In this document: positions 24,800 through 33,676 of the stretch, one piece after another
How positions within the stretch are numbered: the first letter of the stretch is position 1
Layout of the letters: each line of letters opens with the position of its first letter
From: Ilumatobacter coccineus YM16-304
Lineage (GTDB): Bacteria; Actinomycetota; Acidimicrobiia; Acidimicrobiales; Ilumatobacteraceae
Length of the DNA stretch: 64,000 nucleotides
Direction of reading: 5' to 3'
Assembly (NCBI RefSeq): GCF_000348785.1
Contig: NC_020520.1
Location: 3,844,001-3,908,000, forward strand
The notes under the pieces: model-generated
Seen by the model: only the letters and a program-made list of their open reading frames with translations
What the model was told of the DNA's origin: nothing
Databases searched by the model: none
Position numbers and translations under genes: made by a program

Positions 24800-25783
24800 A
24801 TGACGACGCTCGACAACTCCCGACCGAAGCCGAAGATCCTGGTCACCGGCCGGATTCCCGAGTCGGGACTCGACATCTTGCGGTCGGTCGGCGAGGTGTG
24901 GGCGTGGCCTGGCGACGACCCGATCCCGGCCGACGTTCGTGACGAACAACTCGCCGAGGCCGATGCGGCGGTCACGTTGTTGACCGACCGAGTCGACGAC
25001 GGATTTCTCGATGCGGCGCCTCACCTGAAGGTCGTCGCCAACGTGGCAGTGGGATTCAACAACGTCGATGTCGATGCCTGCCGGTCGCGTGGCGTCGAGG
25101 TCACGAACACGCCTGGCGTGCTCACCGACGCAACGGCCGACCTCGCGATGGCGCTGACGCTGATGTCGACGCGCCGACTGGGCGAGGCGGAGCGCGTGAT
25201 CCGGTCGCGGCAGCCGTGGAAGTGGGGCGTGTTCATGATGCTCGGCACCGGCTTGCAGGGTCGACGGCTCGGCATCGTCGGGATGGGAGCGATCGGCGTC
25301 GCGCTCGCCGAACGGGCGAAGGCGTTCGGCATGTCGATCGTGTACCACAACCGCTCAGCGGTCGATGGCGAGATCGAGGACCGACTCGGTGCGTCGCTCG
25401 TGTCGCTCGACGAACTCCTCGCGACGAGCGACGTCGTGTCGCTCAACTGCCCGTATTCGGATGCGACCCACCACCTGATCGACGAGGCGGCGCTGCGCTC
25501 GATGCAGTCGTCGGCATTTCTCGTCAACACCGCTCGTGGTCCGATCGTCGACGAGGCGGCGCTGGTCGAGGCGCTGGCATCCGGTCGCCTCGCCGGTGCG
25601 GGGCTCGACGTGTTCGAGCACGAACCAGAGGTGCATCCCGGTCTGCTCGATCTCGAGAACGTGGTGTTGATCCCCCACCTCGGTTCGGCGACCATCGAGA
25701 CCCGCGGGGCGATGGCTGACCTTGCGGCGCGCAACGTCGTCGAGGTCCTCGCCGACCGCCCCCCGCTCACCCCAGTCCCCTGA
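24800..25783 (+). CDS. D-2-hydroxyacid dehydrogenase (glyoxylate/hydroxypyruvate reductase type)
   Basis: A 327-residue enzyme. The NAD(P)-binding site is LGIVGMGAIGVALAERA near residue 155; the catalytic set is Arg in NTARGPIVDE, Glu in DVFEHEPEVHP and His in LIPHLGSATIETR. The sequence suggests glyoxylate/hydroxypyruvate reductase or D-glycerate dehydrogenase activity in the cytoplasm. The hairpin repeat cluster B starts directly after its stop. Confidence 0.9.
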   Translation: MTTLDNSRPKPKILVTGRIPESGLDILRSVGEVWAWPGDDPIPADVRDEQLAEADAAVTLLTDRVDDGFLDAAPHLKVVANVAVGFNNVDVDACRSRGVEVTNTPGVLTDATADLAMALTLMSTRRLGEAERVIRSRQPWKWGVFMMLGTGLQGRRLGIVGMGAIGVALAERAKAFGMSIVYHNRSAVDGEIEDRLGASLVSLDELLATSDVVSLNCPYSDATHHLIDEAALRSMQSSAFLVNTARGPIVDEAALVEALASGRLAGAGLDVFEHEPEVHPGLLDLENVVLIPHLGSATIETRGAMADLAARNVVEVLADRPPLTPVP

Positions 25784-25787
25784 CGAC

Positions 25788-26165
25788 GATTTTCGCCCAG
25801 GCTCAAAATCACCCCCGACGAACCCAGAGGGTGATTTCTGCCCAGGCTCGAAATCATCCCCAACGAGTCTCGCGACGATTTCTGCCCAGGCTCGAAATCA
25901 TCCCCAACCGACCTGACGACGATTTTTGCCCAGGCTCGAAATCATCCTCAACGAACCCAGAGGGAGATGTCTGGGTGCTGAAAACGGGGTGAGCCGACGA
26001 TTCCTGCCCAGGCTCAGAATCACCCCCAACCGACCTGACGACGATTTTCGCCCAGGCTCAAAATCACCCCCAACGGACCCAGAGGGTGATTTCTGGCCAG
26101 GCTCGAAATCATCCTCAACGGACCCAGAGGGTGATGTCGGGGTGCTGAAAACGGCGTGAGCCGCC
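25788..26165. repeat. Intergenic hairpin repeat, cluster B (7 copies)
   Basis: Seven 23 bp dyads of the form GATTT(T/C)NGCCCAGGCTC + (A/G)(A/G)AATC lie at 25788-25810, 25833-25855, 25877-25899, 25921-25943, 25999-26021, 26043-26065 and 26088-26110. Spacings are about 44-45 bp, with one 78 bp gap. A longer block ending GGGTGCTGAAAACGG occurs twice (about 25944-25996 and 26111-26165), so the array grew by larger duplications. The core matches cluster A at 2341-2517. It fills the gap between two convergent genes. Confidence 0.9.
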
Positions 26166-26211
26166 CCGCTCAGCGGGACGGCTCACACAGAACTCGGGGT
26201 GACGGGATCGG

Positions 26212-28386
26212 TCAGCGGGCGTAGCGCTTGCGGTTGCCGATGCCCACCATGGCGATGCCGACGAGGAACAGTGCCCCGCCCGAACGCATCAACATCTGGG
26301 TCTCGGAACCCGTCGCCGGCAGCTCGGTGACCGGAGCAGCCGTCACGACGACCGTTTCGGCCGGGTCGCCACACTCGCCCACGGCGGGCAGGTTGTTGGC
26401 GTCACCGGAGTACGAAGCGACCCATCGGTACGTGCCGGCCACGGTCGGGGTGTACGTGCCGGAGCGGATCGTGCCACCGCCGACCGGGTAGGCCACGTCG
26501 AGGTCTTCGAACACGGGGGCTGCCGAGCACGTCGTGTCGCCGGGGCCGTAGAGACGGAAGCTCACGGTGGCGCCGACCTGCGGGGAGACCCGGCCGTTGA
26601 CGATCGCTGCGTCGGAGAGCTGGCCGACACCGACCGGCACGCTGGCCGATGCTTCGGTGACGATGGTGGGTGCGCCGAGGGCGACCTCGACGGTTTCGAG
26701 CGGGTCGCCACATTCGCCGACGGCACCCTCGTTGTTGTCGTCACCCGAGTAGGTGACGACCCAGCGGTAGGTGCCGACCGTCGACGGGGTGAACCCTTCG
26801 GAGGTGACGCTGTCGTCGGTGGCGGCGAACGGAACGCCGAGCTGCTCGAAGACGGCGTCGTCGGAGCAGTCGTCGTCGTTCGGGCCGTAGAGGCGGAAGT
26901 TGAGCGTGGCGTCACCGGCCGACACGCGTCCGGTGACCGTGGCGGTGTCGGTGAGCTGGTCGCCGATCGACACGTCGGGGCCGGCGTCGGTGGCGAGCAC
27001 CGGCTGTGCCTTCTCGACGACGGTGGACTCGTTGGCGTCGTTGCATTCCCCGGCGGCCGGGAAGTTGTTCGCATCACCGGAGTAGGTGGCGATCCACCGG
27101 TAGGTGCCGGGTTCGGTAGGCGTGTAGCCGGCCGAGGTGACCGAGTTGGTCGCCGTGGGCAACGCCACGTCGGTGTCGGTGAAGATGGCCGGACCGGCGC
27201 AGGTGTCGTCGTCGGGGCCGAAGAGCGAGAAGCTCACCGTGGAGGCGAGCGGTCCGACGCGGCCGCTGACCGTGGCGGTGTCGGTGAGTTCGCCGGCGCC
27301 GAGGCGCACGGTGGGCGAGGCGACGGTCGCCAGGACGGGCTGACCGGGCGTGACCACGACCGACTCGTTGGCGTCGTTGCATTCGCCGGCGACCGGTTCG
27401 TTGTTGCGGTCGCCGCTGTAGCTGGCGATCCAGCGGTAGGTGCCGACGGCCTGCGGTGCGAACGCATCGGACGTGACCTGGTTGCTGCCGGACGAGATCG
27501 GGTTGCCGGTCGACTCGAACACCGGGGTTCCGCTGCAGGTGTCGTCGTCGGGTCCGTAGAGGGCGAAGTCGACCGTGCCGGTCTCGTCGGGGTTGGCGCG
27601 TTCGGTGACGAAGGCCGTGTCGGTGATGGTGTCGCCGAGTGCGATCGTTCCGGACGCCTGCGTGGCGAGTTGGGGAACGGCCTGGAAGACCGACCGGGTG
27701 GTGCTCACCTGGTCGTCGGCGTTCTCGATGGTGCCGAGGCCGGAGTCTTCACTCACGGCGAAGACCGAGCCGAGGATGCGGGTCTGCGCGCCGGCGGCGG
27801 TGCCGATGTCGATGGTCGGGTAGTTGGTGACGTCGACGGTGAAGTCGATGATGCACTCGGGATCGGTCCCGGCGGCGTCGGTGATCTCGATGTTCGGCAC
27901 CGTGATCGGGTCGAACACCCACACGTTGGTGGCTGCGTCGACGACGATGTCGAACGTCACGCCTGCGCATTCGGTGGCGGCCCGGCCGGTACCCGTCGCC
28001 GACGGGGTGAAGATGCCCGGGTCGGGAGTGGTGCACTCGGTGCCGTTGACGACGCCACAACCGGCGAGCACCCGCAGGCCGGTGTTGTCGAGCGGCGGAT
28101 CGTCGCTCCCGCTGGGGTTCGGGCAGTCGTTGACCGGGGTGGCGGCGCCGAGTCCGTCGTCGTCGTTGCAGATGACGAGCGTCTGACCATCGTCGCCGAC
28201 GTCGGAGTTCTGGTTGTCGAGCACGACCGATGCCGGAAGTCCGGTCTCCCCGACCGTCAGCGGACTGTCGGGGAAGTCGACGCTGATGTCGATGCTGACA
28301 TCGGCCAATGCCACACCGGGCAGGACGACGAGGGAGCCAGCGACAGCGGCCACGGCGGCAACTGCGAGACGTACGAACTTTGACAT
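26212..28386 (-). CDS. LPATG-anchored surface protein with Ig-like repeats
   Basis: A 724-residue secreted protein. The signal peptide ends at about GVALADV (residue 29). A unique N-terminal domain (30-238) follows, then four tandem repeats of about 111 residues from 239, each with a YGPxDDxC strand and a closing GTYRW(I/V)ASYSGDxNN motif plus GEC. Two Cys per repeat probably pair. The C-terminus has LPATG at 689-693, a hydrophobic helix and RKRYAR, a classical sortase signal. The repeats resemble bacterial Ig-like domains used in adhesion. GAGGAAA precedes the ATG at 28386. No sortase gene is in the window. Confidence 0.88.
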   Translation of the reverse strand: MSKFVRLAVAAVAAVAGSLVVLPGVALADVSIDISVDFPDSPLTVGETGLPASVVLDNQNSDVGDDGQTLVICNDDDGLGAATPVNDCPNPSGSDDPPLDNTGLRVLAGCGVVNGTECTTPDPGIFTPSATGTGRAATECAGVTFDIVVDAATNVWVFDPITVPNIEITDAAGTDPECIIDFTVDVTNYPTIDIGTAAGAQTRILGSVFAVSEDSGLGTIENADDQVSTTRSVFQAVPQLATQASGTIALGDTITDTAFVTERANPDETGTVDFALYGPDDDTCSGTPVFESTGNPISSGSNQVTSDAFAPQAVGTYRWIASYSGDRNNEPVAGECNDANESVVVTPGQPVLATVASPTVRLGAGELTDTATVSGRVGPLASTVSFSLFGPDDDTCAGPAIFTDTDVALPTATNSVTSAGYTPTEPGTYRWIATYSGDANNFPAAGECNDANESTVVEKAQPVLATDAGPDVSIGDQLTDTATVTGRVSAGDATLNFRLYGPNDDDCSDDAVFEQLGVPFAATDDSVTSEGFTPSTVGTYRWVVTYSGDDNNEGAVGECGDPLETVEVALGAPTIVTEASASVPVGVGQLSDAAIVNGRVSPQVGATVSFRLYGPGDTTCSAAPVFEDLDVAYPVGGGTIRSGTYTPTVAGTYRWVASYSGDANNLPAVGECGDPAETVVVTAAPVTELPATGSETQMLMRSGGALFLVGIAMVGIGNRKRYAR

Positions 28387-28541
28387 GTGGGGTTTCCTCT
28401 TTCGCGCTGGCACTTCGCGCACCGATCGGCAGCAGGCCACCAGAGACTAGCGACGTTTTCTGGGGGCTTTACGATTCGTTGACGTTCGTCAGACGCCGTG
28501 ACGGGAGATTTCGTCGCGACAAATCCAGAACCGCGCACACG

Positions 28542-29624
28542 TCACGTCGCGGTGAGCGCGGAGAGCGCCTGACCGGCGACCTGATCGAACCTGGCGATCA
28601 GCGTCGCGAGCCATGCGGGGTCGTCGTCAGCGAAGGCGGCCCGCACCTGGTCACGGATGGCCCCGGCTTCGTCGCCCGTGGGGTCGCCGTTCGCGTGCAG
28701 CCAGGCATCGGCGCGCAACGCCTGGAGCACCGTGAACACGTCGACGGTGCCGAACTCCAATGCGACAGCGGTGACCTCGGCGTCGGGCACTCGGTCGTCG
28801 AGCGTCGCCAGCCAGTCGCCGCTCAGCGACGCCGAGACGCTCTCGCCGTCGTGCATCGATCGGATGTCGCCCCACCAGGCGGTGCCACGCTCGTAGCCGG
28901 GCTCGCCCTTCGATTCGTGAGCGATCAACTCGCCGTGCCCCCAGTCGCCGAGGCCGGTGTGCAGGTCGATCACCCCGAGGTGTTTCGCCGAGCCGACGAT
29001 GGCCGGGAAGTGTTCGTCGAGCCAGCGGTGGGACCACACCGGCCCCGAACCGCCGTGGAAGATGCCGGTCGGGTGGTCGTACTGGCCGCCGCTCACGATC
29101 TGTTGGAACTCGTCGAGCCCGACCTCGCCGGCAACTGCGAGCAGCGCGTCGGTGGTGCTCGACTGCGTGTCGGCGTCCCACGTCTCGGGGACGAGGAGGT
29201 CGGCGACTCGCGCGTACCCCTCGTTGGTCGGCGGGTTCGACCAGTCGACGAAATTCCGGTTGAGGTCGACGTTGTCCTCGTTCACGCGGCGGACCCACGA
29301 GAACCCGATCGGGTTGAAGGCGTGCAGCATCACCAGGCGTACGCCCTCGGCGACCTGGTCGGCGCGCTCGTCGAGCCACCAACTCTGCAGCGCCGAGCCC
29401 GTGTATCCCTCGACTCCGTGCGTGCCCGACACCACGAGGAGCACGGCGTCGGCATCGTCGGGCCCGTGCGACACGACGTCGATCGCGAGTTCTTCGCCGT
29501 CACGCCCGGGGAGCGGGTGAGGAAACGAGGTGACCTCGCCGCCGATCGCTTCCGCCGCGGCGAGAAACCGGCGGCGGGCGGCTGGATAGGTGGTGTCGAG
29601 GCGACGTTCGGACGGCTGGTTCAT
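28542..29624 (-). CDS. M14-like DUF2817 metallopeptidase-type protein
   Basis: A 360-residue protein starting MNQPSERRLDTTYPAARRRF. Zinc-carboxypeptidase-like features are LLVVSGTHGVEGYTGSALQ (HxxE, first ligands), VDLNRNFVDW and GVIDLHTGLGDWG (His). This is the pattern of DUF2817, a branch of the M14 carboxypeptidase/aspartoacylase fold. The substrate is unknown. The frame is open much further upstream (to 30488) but that part is antisense to the sigma-like gene and not conserved. Confidence 0.85.
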   Translation of the reverse strand: MNQPSERRLDTTYPAARRRFLAAAEAIGGEVTSFPHPLPGRDGEELAIDVVSHGPDDADAVLLVVSGTHGVEGYTGSALQSWWLDERADQVAEGVRLVMLHAFNPIGFSWVRRVNEDNVDLNRNFVDWSNPPTNEGYARVADLLVPETWDADTQSSTTDALLAVAGEVGLDEFQQIVSGGQYDHPTGIFHGGSGPVWSHRWLDEHFPAIVGSAKHLGVIDLHTGLGDWGHGELIAHESKGEPGYERGTAWWGDIRSMHDGESVSASLSGDWLATLDDRVPDAEVTAVALEFGTVDVFTVLQALRADAWLHANGDPTGDEAGAIRDQVRAAFADDDPAWLATLIARFDQVAGQALSALTAT

Positions 29625-29760
29625 CCGTCCATGATTCCAGATCGGCTCGGCGGAGCGCGCAGGCGTCGGGGCGCTCGACGCACGGATCGACGGTGTTACC
29701 GGCGCTCGCGCGTCAGTTCCATGAAGAAATCGGAAGGGTTCTCGCGAGGGCCGCGCGGAT

Positions 29761-30390
29761 TTGGCAGAGTATGGCGTGCCCTTGACCGGACCAGCCGCTG
29801 CCAGGTTGTACGACGACCACGTCGATGCTGTCCATGCAATGGTCACCCGCCGCGTCGGCAAGGCGCTCGGCGCGAAGGTGACCTCGGAGGTGTTCGAGCA
29901 GGCCGTGAGAACCTGGGATCGTTTCGACCCCGAGAGTGGCACGGAGCGCCTGTTCCTGCTGGGCACGGCCACGGTGATCCTGCGCGGCCATGCCGACGCC
30001 GAACGCCAGCACCTGCTGCGGCTGCGCCCGGTCGATCGGACCGGGGGCATCGCTCGCGACCCGCTGATCACGGTTCGCGGACCCGATGGGGAGCGGATCG
30101 ACACGGCCGAGGTCGACGTCGACGATCTCCCCGACGACGAGATCGCTTTGACCATGCGCGCCGTCACCGAGCTCGCACCCGACGATCGTGACATCCTGCT
30201 GTTGTCGCTGTGGGAGGGCTGCCAGCACGCCGCCGTGGCCGAGGCACTCGACCTCGCCGTCGGCACCGTCCGTTCCAGCCTCGGACGCATCCGACGCGAC
30301 CTCAAGAAAGCCGTGACCGCGTCGAAGCAGTCGACACTCGGCGCCAGTGATGCCACCGTTGGGTCCGACTCGAAGGACGGAGCATCGTGA
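29761..30390 (+). CDS. ECF-like RNA polymerase sigma factor
   Basis: About 209 residues. The N-terminal half resembles sigma region 2 (ARLYDDHVDAVHAMVTRRVG ... FEQAVRTWDRF) but is divergent. The C-terminal half is a sigma region 4 HTH (LAPDDRDILLLSLWEGCQHAAVAEALDLAVGTVRSSLGRIRRDL). The start is uncertain: a TTG at 29761 gives the longest sensible protein, a GTG at 29776 a slightly shorter one. The next gene overlaps by 4 bp (GTGA) and encodes a single-pass membrane protein, the usual layout for a sigma/anti-sigma pair. Confidence 0.75.
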   Translation: MAEYGVPLTGPAAARLYDDHVDAVHAMVTRRVGKALGAKVTSEVFEQAVRTWDRFDPESGTERLFLLGTATVILRGHADAERQHLLRLRPVDRTGGIARDPLITVRGPDGERIDTAEVDVDDLPDDEIALTMRAVTELAPDDRDILLLSLWEGCQHAAVAEALDLAVGTVRSSLGRIRRDLKKAVTASKQSTLGASDATVGSDSKDGAS

Positions 30391-31574
30391 GCGCGATCGA
30401 CATCATCGAATCGGTCCGACCCGACGTCGATCCGATGCCCCTGGTCGAGCGACGCATGATCCGCGAGCAACTGTTCGGCGTCGGACACGGCGACGTGTCA
30501 CGCAACATCTCGGCGCGGTCGGCGAGCGGTGCGGTCGTGTCGACGGCACCGCGTGGTACTCGCGCCCTCGCAGCGCCACGCGGACGCTCCAGCGGATCGA
30601 TGGCGAAGGCGGGCGCCGGGCTCCTGCTCTTCGCCGCGCTCGGTGCCGCCGGGTGGGCGTTCGTCAACCGGGGCAGCGACGACACCGAGACTCGATCGAG
30701 CACCACGACACCGGCCACCACGGAGGTCACCACCACGGTGGCCTCGACCACGACGGTGGCGCCGATCGAGCGCACCGGCGTGACCGACGACTTCCCGATC
30801 GTGCTCCCGGTCAACGCGTTGGCGGTCGACACGGTCAACATCGGCGCCCCCGCTCCGGGCAGCAGCGCCGTGATCTTCGAGGCGCCCGACGGAACGAACG
30901 TGTGGCTCGCCGAAGTCGACGGCGACGTCGGCAACACCGACGGGCTCGACGTGCAGATCATCGGCGCGCTCGGTGTCGGCACGGCGAGCGACTTCGTCGA
31001 GGGTGACCCGCCCTCGTACCAGCTCCAGGTTCCGTGCGGGTTCGTGCTGCTCAACGACGCACCGGGTCAGCCGCTCTTCCGACCAGAGATCACCGGACTG
31101 CTCGAAGCGACGTCGATCGACGGGCTCGCCACGATCGACACGACGTTGCCGACCGGTTGGTCGATCATCGACATCGGTACGAGCGTCAACACGTTCACGG
31201 CGCAGTTCCAGGTGCCACGCGGCGACACCACCGCTCCGGTGCTGCTGGCTCAGGCGCCCGGCGGATCCCTCGCTCAGTTGGCGTTCGGTGGGCGACAGTT
31301 CCAGGCCACCACGTTCCTCGGCGACACCGCGTTCATCGACAGCGCTCCCCTGTCACCGAATCTCACGAGCGTGTTCTGGCGTGACGGCAACACCGTGTTC
31401 AACGTGCGCAGCGACCAGCTCGGCTTCAGCGAACTCGAGGAGTTCATCCTCTCGCTCGAAGCGGTCGAGATCACCGATTGGGAGACCCGTTTCGATCAGG
31501 TCGAGCCGCCGGCACCACCGCTCGAGAGCACGTGTACGCCGCAGCCGACCTTCGGCACGACGCTCAACCCGTAG
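30387..31574 (+). CDS. Single-pass membrane protein, candidate regulator of the sigma-like factor
   Basis: A 395-residue protein. The cytoplasmic N-terminus is about 72 residues, with one membrane helix near 75-91 (AGAGLLLFAALGAAGWAFV). A Thr-rich linker (SSTTTPATTEVTTTVASTTT) and a 270-residue extracytoplasmic domain of unknown fold follow. Two Cys flank the domain (VPCGFV and ESTCTPQP). It starts at a GTG overlapping the stop of the sigma-like gene. The layout suggests an anti-sigma or sensor role, but no zinc-binding anti-sigma motif is visible. Confidence 0.7.
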   Translation: MSAIDIIESVRPDVDPMPLVERRMIREQLFGVGHGDVSRNISARSASGAVVSTAPRGTRALAAPRGRSSGSMAKAGAGLLLFAALGAAGWAFVNRGSDDTETRSSTTTPATTEVTTTVASTTTVAPIERTGVTDDFPIVLPVNALAVDTVNIGAPAPGSSAVIFEAPDGTNVWLAEVDGDVGNTDGLDVQIIGALGVGTASDFVEGDPPSYQLQVPCGFVLLNDAPGQPLFRPEITGLLEATSIDGLATIDTTLPTGWSIIDIGTSVNTFTAQFQVPRGDTTAPVLLAQAPGGSLAQLAFGGRQFQATTFLGDTAFIDSAPLSPNLTSVFWRDGNTVFNVRSDQLGFSELEEFILSLEAVEITDWETRFDQVEPPAPPLESTCTPQPTFGTTLNP

Positions 31575-32532
31575 CGGTCGCGCCGATGGCGTAGTCGGCG
31601 ATCTGCGTGTCGTCGGCACCGAGGTCTTCGTAGTTGTCTTCGGTCCGGGCCCGCATGTAGTCCCGCCACACGAACGAGCGGTAGCGGGGAGCGTCGCCGG
31701 CCAGTCGTCCGATCGGCTCGATCACCGCTGATCGTGGCGGGTTGAAGAAGTACGGGATGCTCATCCGGTCGGTGCTCGTCATCGGCACCACCCGGTGGAC
31801 GGCCGCTCGATACTGATCGTTGGTCCACACCTGCATCGCGTCGGCGAGGTTGACCACGATCGTGCCGGGCCGCGGCTCGACGTCGACCCAGTCACCGTTG
31901 GCCGCCTGCGCTTGGAGACCACCGGTCGCGTCTTGCAGGAGCAGGGTCAACACGCCTGGATCGGTGTGGTACCCGAGGGCCATGTCGCCGAGTTCCCGCA
32001 GTCCGTCGCGCTCGTTCTCGGGCACAGGGTCGCCGACCGGGTAGTGGTTGAGGCGAACCGAGCTGGTCGTCCGGTCGCCGACGTGATCGCGGATCACGTC
32101 GTCGGGCAGGTCGAGGGCGCGGTGGACGAGGGCGACGGTGCGTTCGGCGAGGTCGCTGAACGCGTCGTAGAAGGCGGCGAGGGTGGGCCGGAACCGGTCG
32201 AAGCCGTCGGGCCAGCGGTTGTACGCATCGACGGCCGGCGTGTTCGGGTCGGTGAAGTCGAAGACCTGCTTGCTGTCTCGCTTGCGCTTCGTGAGCTCCC
32301 GATCGAACCAGCCGAGGGGGTTCTGGTCATCGCGTTCGACGGCCACGCGCAGTGAACGGTCGGCGGTGAAGAACTCGCGGGCTTGCACCCAGGTCTCCTC
32401 GATCAGCGCGTCGAGGCCGTGGCCGGTGAGGAGGAAGAACCCGTGGTCACGACACGCTCGATCGAGCGCCGCGAATTCGTCATCGCTCGGATCGGAGATG
32501 TCGATCGTCGGAACCAGTTCGTCGATGGCCAT
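31564..32532 (-). CDS. Isopenicillin-N-synthase-like 2OG-Fe(II) oxygenase
   Basis: A 322-residue dioxygenase. The N-terminal DIOX_N-like part has PTIDISDPSDDEFAALDRACRDHGFFLLTGHG. The iron site is H and D in LGYHTDPGVLTLLLQD plus H in YRAAVHRVV, and the 2-oxoglutarate Arg lies in DRMSIPYFFNP. It hydroxylates or desaturates a small molecule; substrate unknown. Its 3' end overlaps that of the convergent membrane protein gene by 11 bp. Confidence 0.9.
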   Translation of the reverse strand: MAIDELVPTIDISDPSDDEFAALDRACRDHGFFLLTGHGLDALIEETWVQAREFFTADRSLRVAVERDDQNPLGWFDRELTKRKRDSKQVFDFTDPNTPAVDAYNRWPDGFDRFRPTLAAFYDAFSDLAERTVALVHRALDLPDDVIRDHVGDRTTSSVRLNHYPVGDPVPENERDGLRELGDMALGYHTDPGVLTLLLQDATGGLQAQAANGDWVDVEPRPGTIVVNLADAMQVWTNDQYRAAVHRVVPMTSTDRMSIPYFFNPPRSAVIEPIGRLAGDAPRYRSFVWRDYMRARTEDNYEDLGADDTQIADYAIGATATG

Positions 32533-32640
32533 TCACCAGTCTCGCGAATCGTACACCGGTGCGTGCCACTGCGAGCGGCACGGTGCAGCCGCTGCGGCTG
32601 CGTCGACGACGACGAGCGGCCGACACCTAAGGTCGGCCGA

Positions 32641-33639
32641 ATGCACCACGTGAAGTTCGGCCGCACCGGCATGCGAGTCTCGAAGCTGTGCCTCGGCACG
32701 ATGACGTTCGGGACCCAGTGCGACGAGGCGACCTCGTTCGACATCCTCGACACGGCGTTCGACGCCGGCATCACGTTCGTCGACACGGCCGACATGTATC
32801 CGAACGGGCAAGACGGCGAACTCGCCGGCTTGACCGAAGAGATCATCGGACGCTGGATGGCCGAGCGCGGCAACCGTGAGAACGTGATCCTGGCGAGCAA
32901 GTTCTGGGCGCCGATGGGACCCAACCCGTGGAACCGGGGCGCGAGTCGCAAGCACGTGGTCGGGGCGCTCGACGCGTCGCTGCGTCGGTTGCAGACCGAC
33001 TATCTCGACCTGTTCCAGATCCACTTCTTCGACTCCGACACCCCGATCGACGAGACGCTCCGAGCACTCGACGACATGGTGCGCGCCGGCAAGGTCCGCT
33101 ACATCGGTTGCTCCAACTTCGCGGCGTGGCAGTTGGCGAAGGCGATCGGTCGAAGCGAGGCGCTGGGCATCTCCAGATACGAGTCGGTGCAGCCGCGCTA
33201 CAACCTGCTGTTCCGCGACATCGAGCGTGAGCTGTTGCCGCTGTGTCGGCACGACGACGTGGCGGTCATGGTCTACAACCCGATCGCGGGCGGTTTGCTC
33301 AGCGGCAAGCATCAACCGTCGACCGGGCCGACCGAGGGCACGCGCTTCACGCTCGGCAGTGCGTCGAAGCGCTACCAGGAGCGGTACTGGGCCGACGACA
33401 AGTTCGAGGTCGTCGACGCGATACGACCACTGGCTGCCGACGCAGGCATCTCGATGGCGCAGATGGCGCTCGGCTGGGTCCTGGCGAATCCCGACGTGAC
33501 CGTGCCGATCGTGGGTGCGAGTTCGAGTGCGCAGCTCGCCGATGCGGTCGCCGCCGAGGCGAACCCGCTCGACGCCGACCTGGTCGAGCGGCTGAGCGAG
33601 TTGACCCGCCACTACCGAGCCGTCGACGCCGCCCGCTGA
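32641..33639 (+). CDS. Aldo/keto reductase
   Basis: A 332-residue TIM-barrel reductase. The catalytic tetrad is Asp and Tyr in FVDTADMYPNG, Lys in VILASKFWAPMG and His in LFQIHFFDSD. The NADPH-binding C-terminal region includes VPIVGASSSAQLADAV. It most resembles the YghZ/Kv-beta-like AKR groups that act on aldehydes. The ATG at 32641 precedes the conserved MHHVKFGRTGMRVSKLCLGTM-type start. Its stop codon lies inside a 41 bp perfect palindrome. Confidence 0.92.
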   Translation: MHHVKFGRTGMRVSKLCLGTMTFGTQCDEATSFDILDTAFDAGITFVDTADMYPNGQDGELAGLTEEIIGRWMAERGNRENVILASKFWAPMGPNPWNRGASRKHVVGALDASLRRLQTDYLDLFQIHFFDSDTPIDETLRALDDMVRAGKVRYIGCSNFAAWQLAKAIGRSEALGISRYESVQPRYNLLFRDIERELLPLCRHDDVAVMVYNPIAGGLLSGKHQPSTGPTEGTRFTLGSASKRYQERYWADDKFEVVDAIRPLAADAGISMAQMALGWVLANPDVTVPIVGASSSAQLADAVAAEANPLDADLVERLSELTRHYRAVDAAR

Positions 33640-33676
33640 CCGGACGCTTTGTCTCAGAGACAAAGCGTCCGGTCAG
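33636..33676. terminator. 41 bp perfect palindrome holding both stop codons of a convergent pair (palindromic element copy 2)
   Basis: Twenty-base arms (left arm starts CTGACCGGACGC and ends TTTGTCTC) surround one central A. The TGA of the aldo/keto reductase (33637-33639) is in the left arm and the TGA of the MFS gene on the other strand (33673-33675) is at the mirror position in the right arm. It can fold in either transcript and probably ends both. It is the same family as 3263-3295. Confidence 0.85.

Noticed and set aside
25788-26165. Repeat array considered as CRISPR
   Set aside because: Repeats are short and the spacers are themselves repeated, periods vary, and there are no cas genes.
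28308-30191. 627-codon plus-strand frame
   Set aside because: It lies opposite the DUF2817 gene and runs out of frame through the sigma-like gene; composition is that of an antisense shadow.
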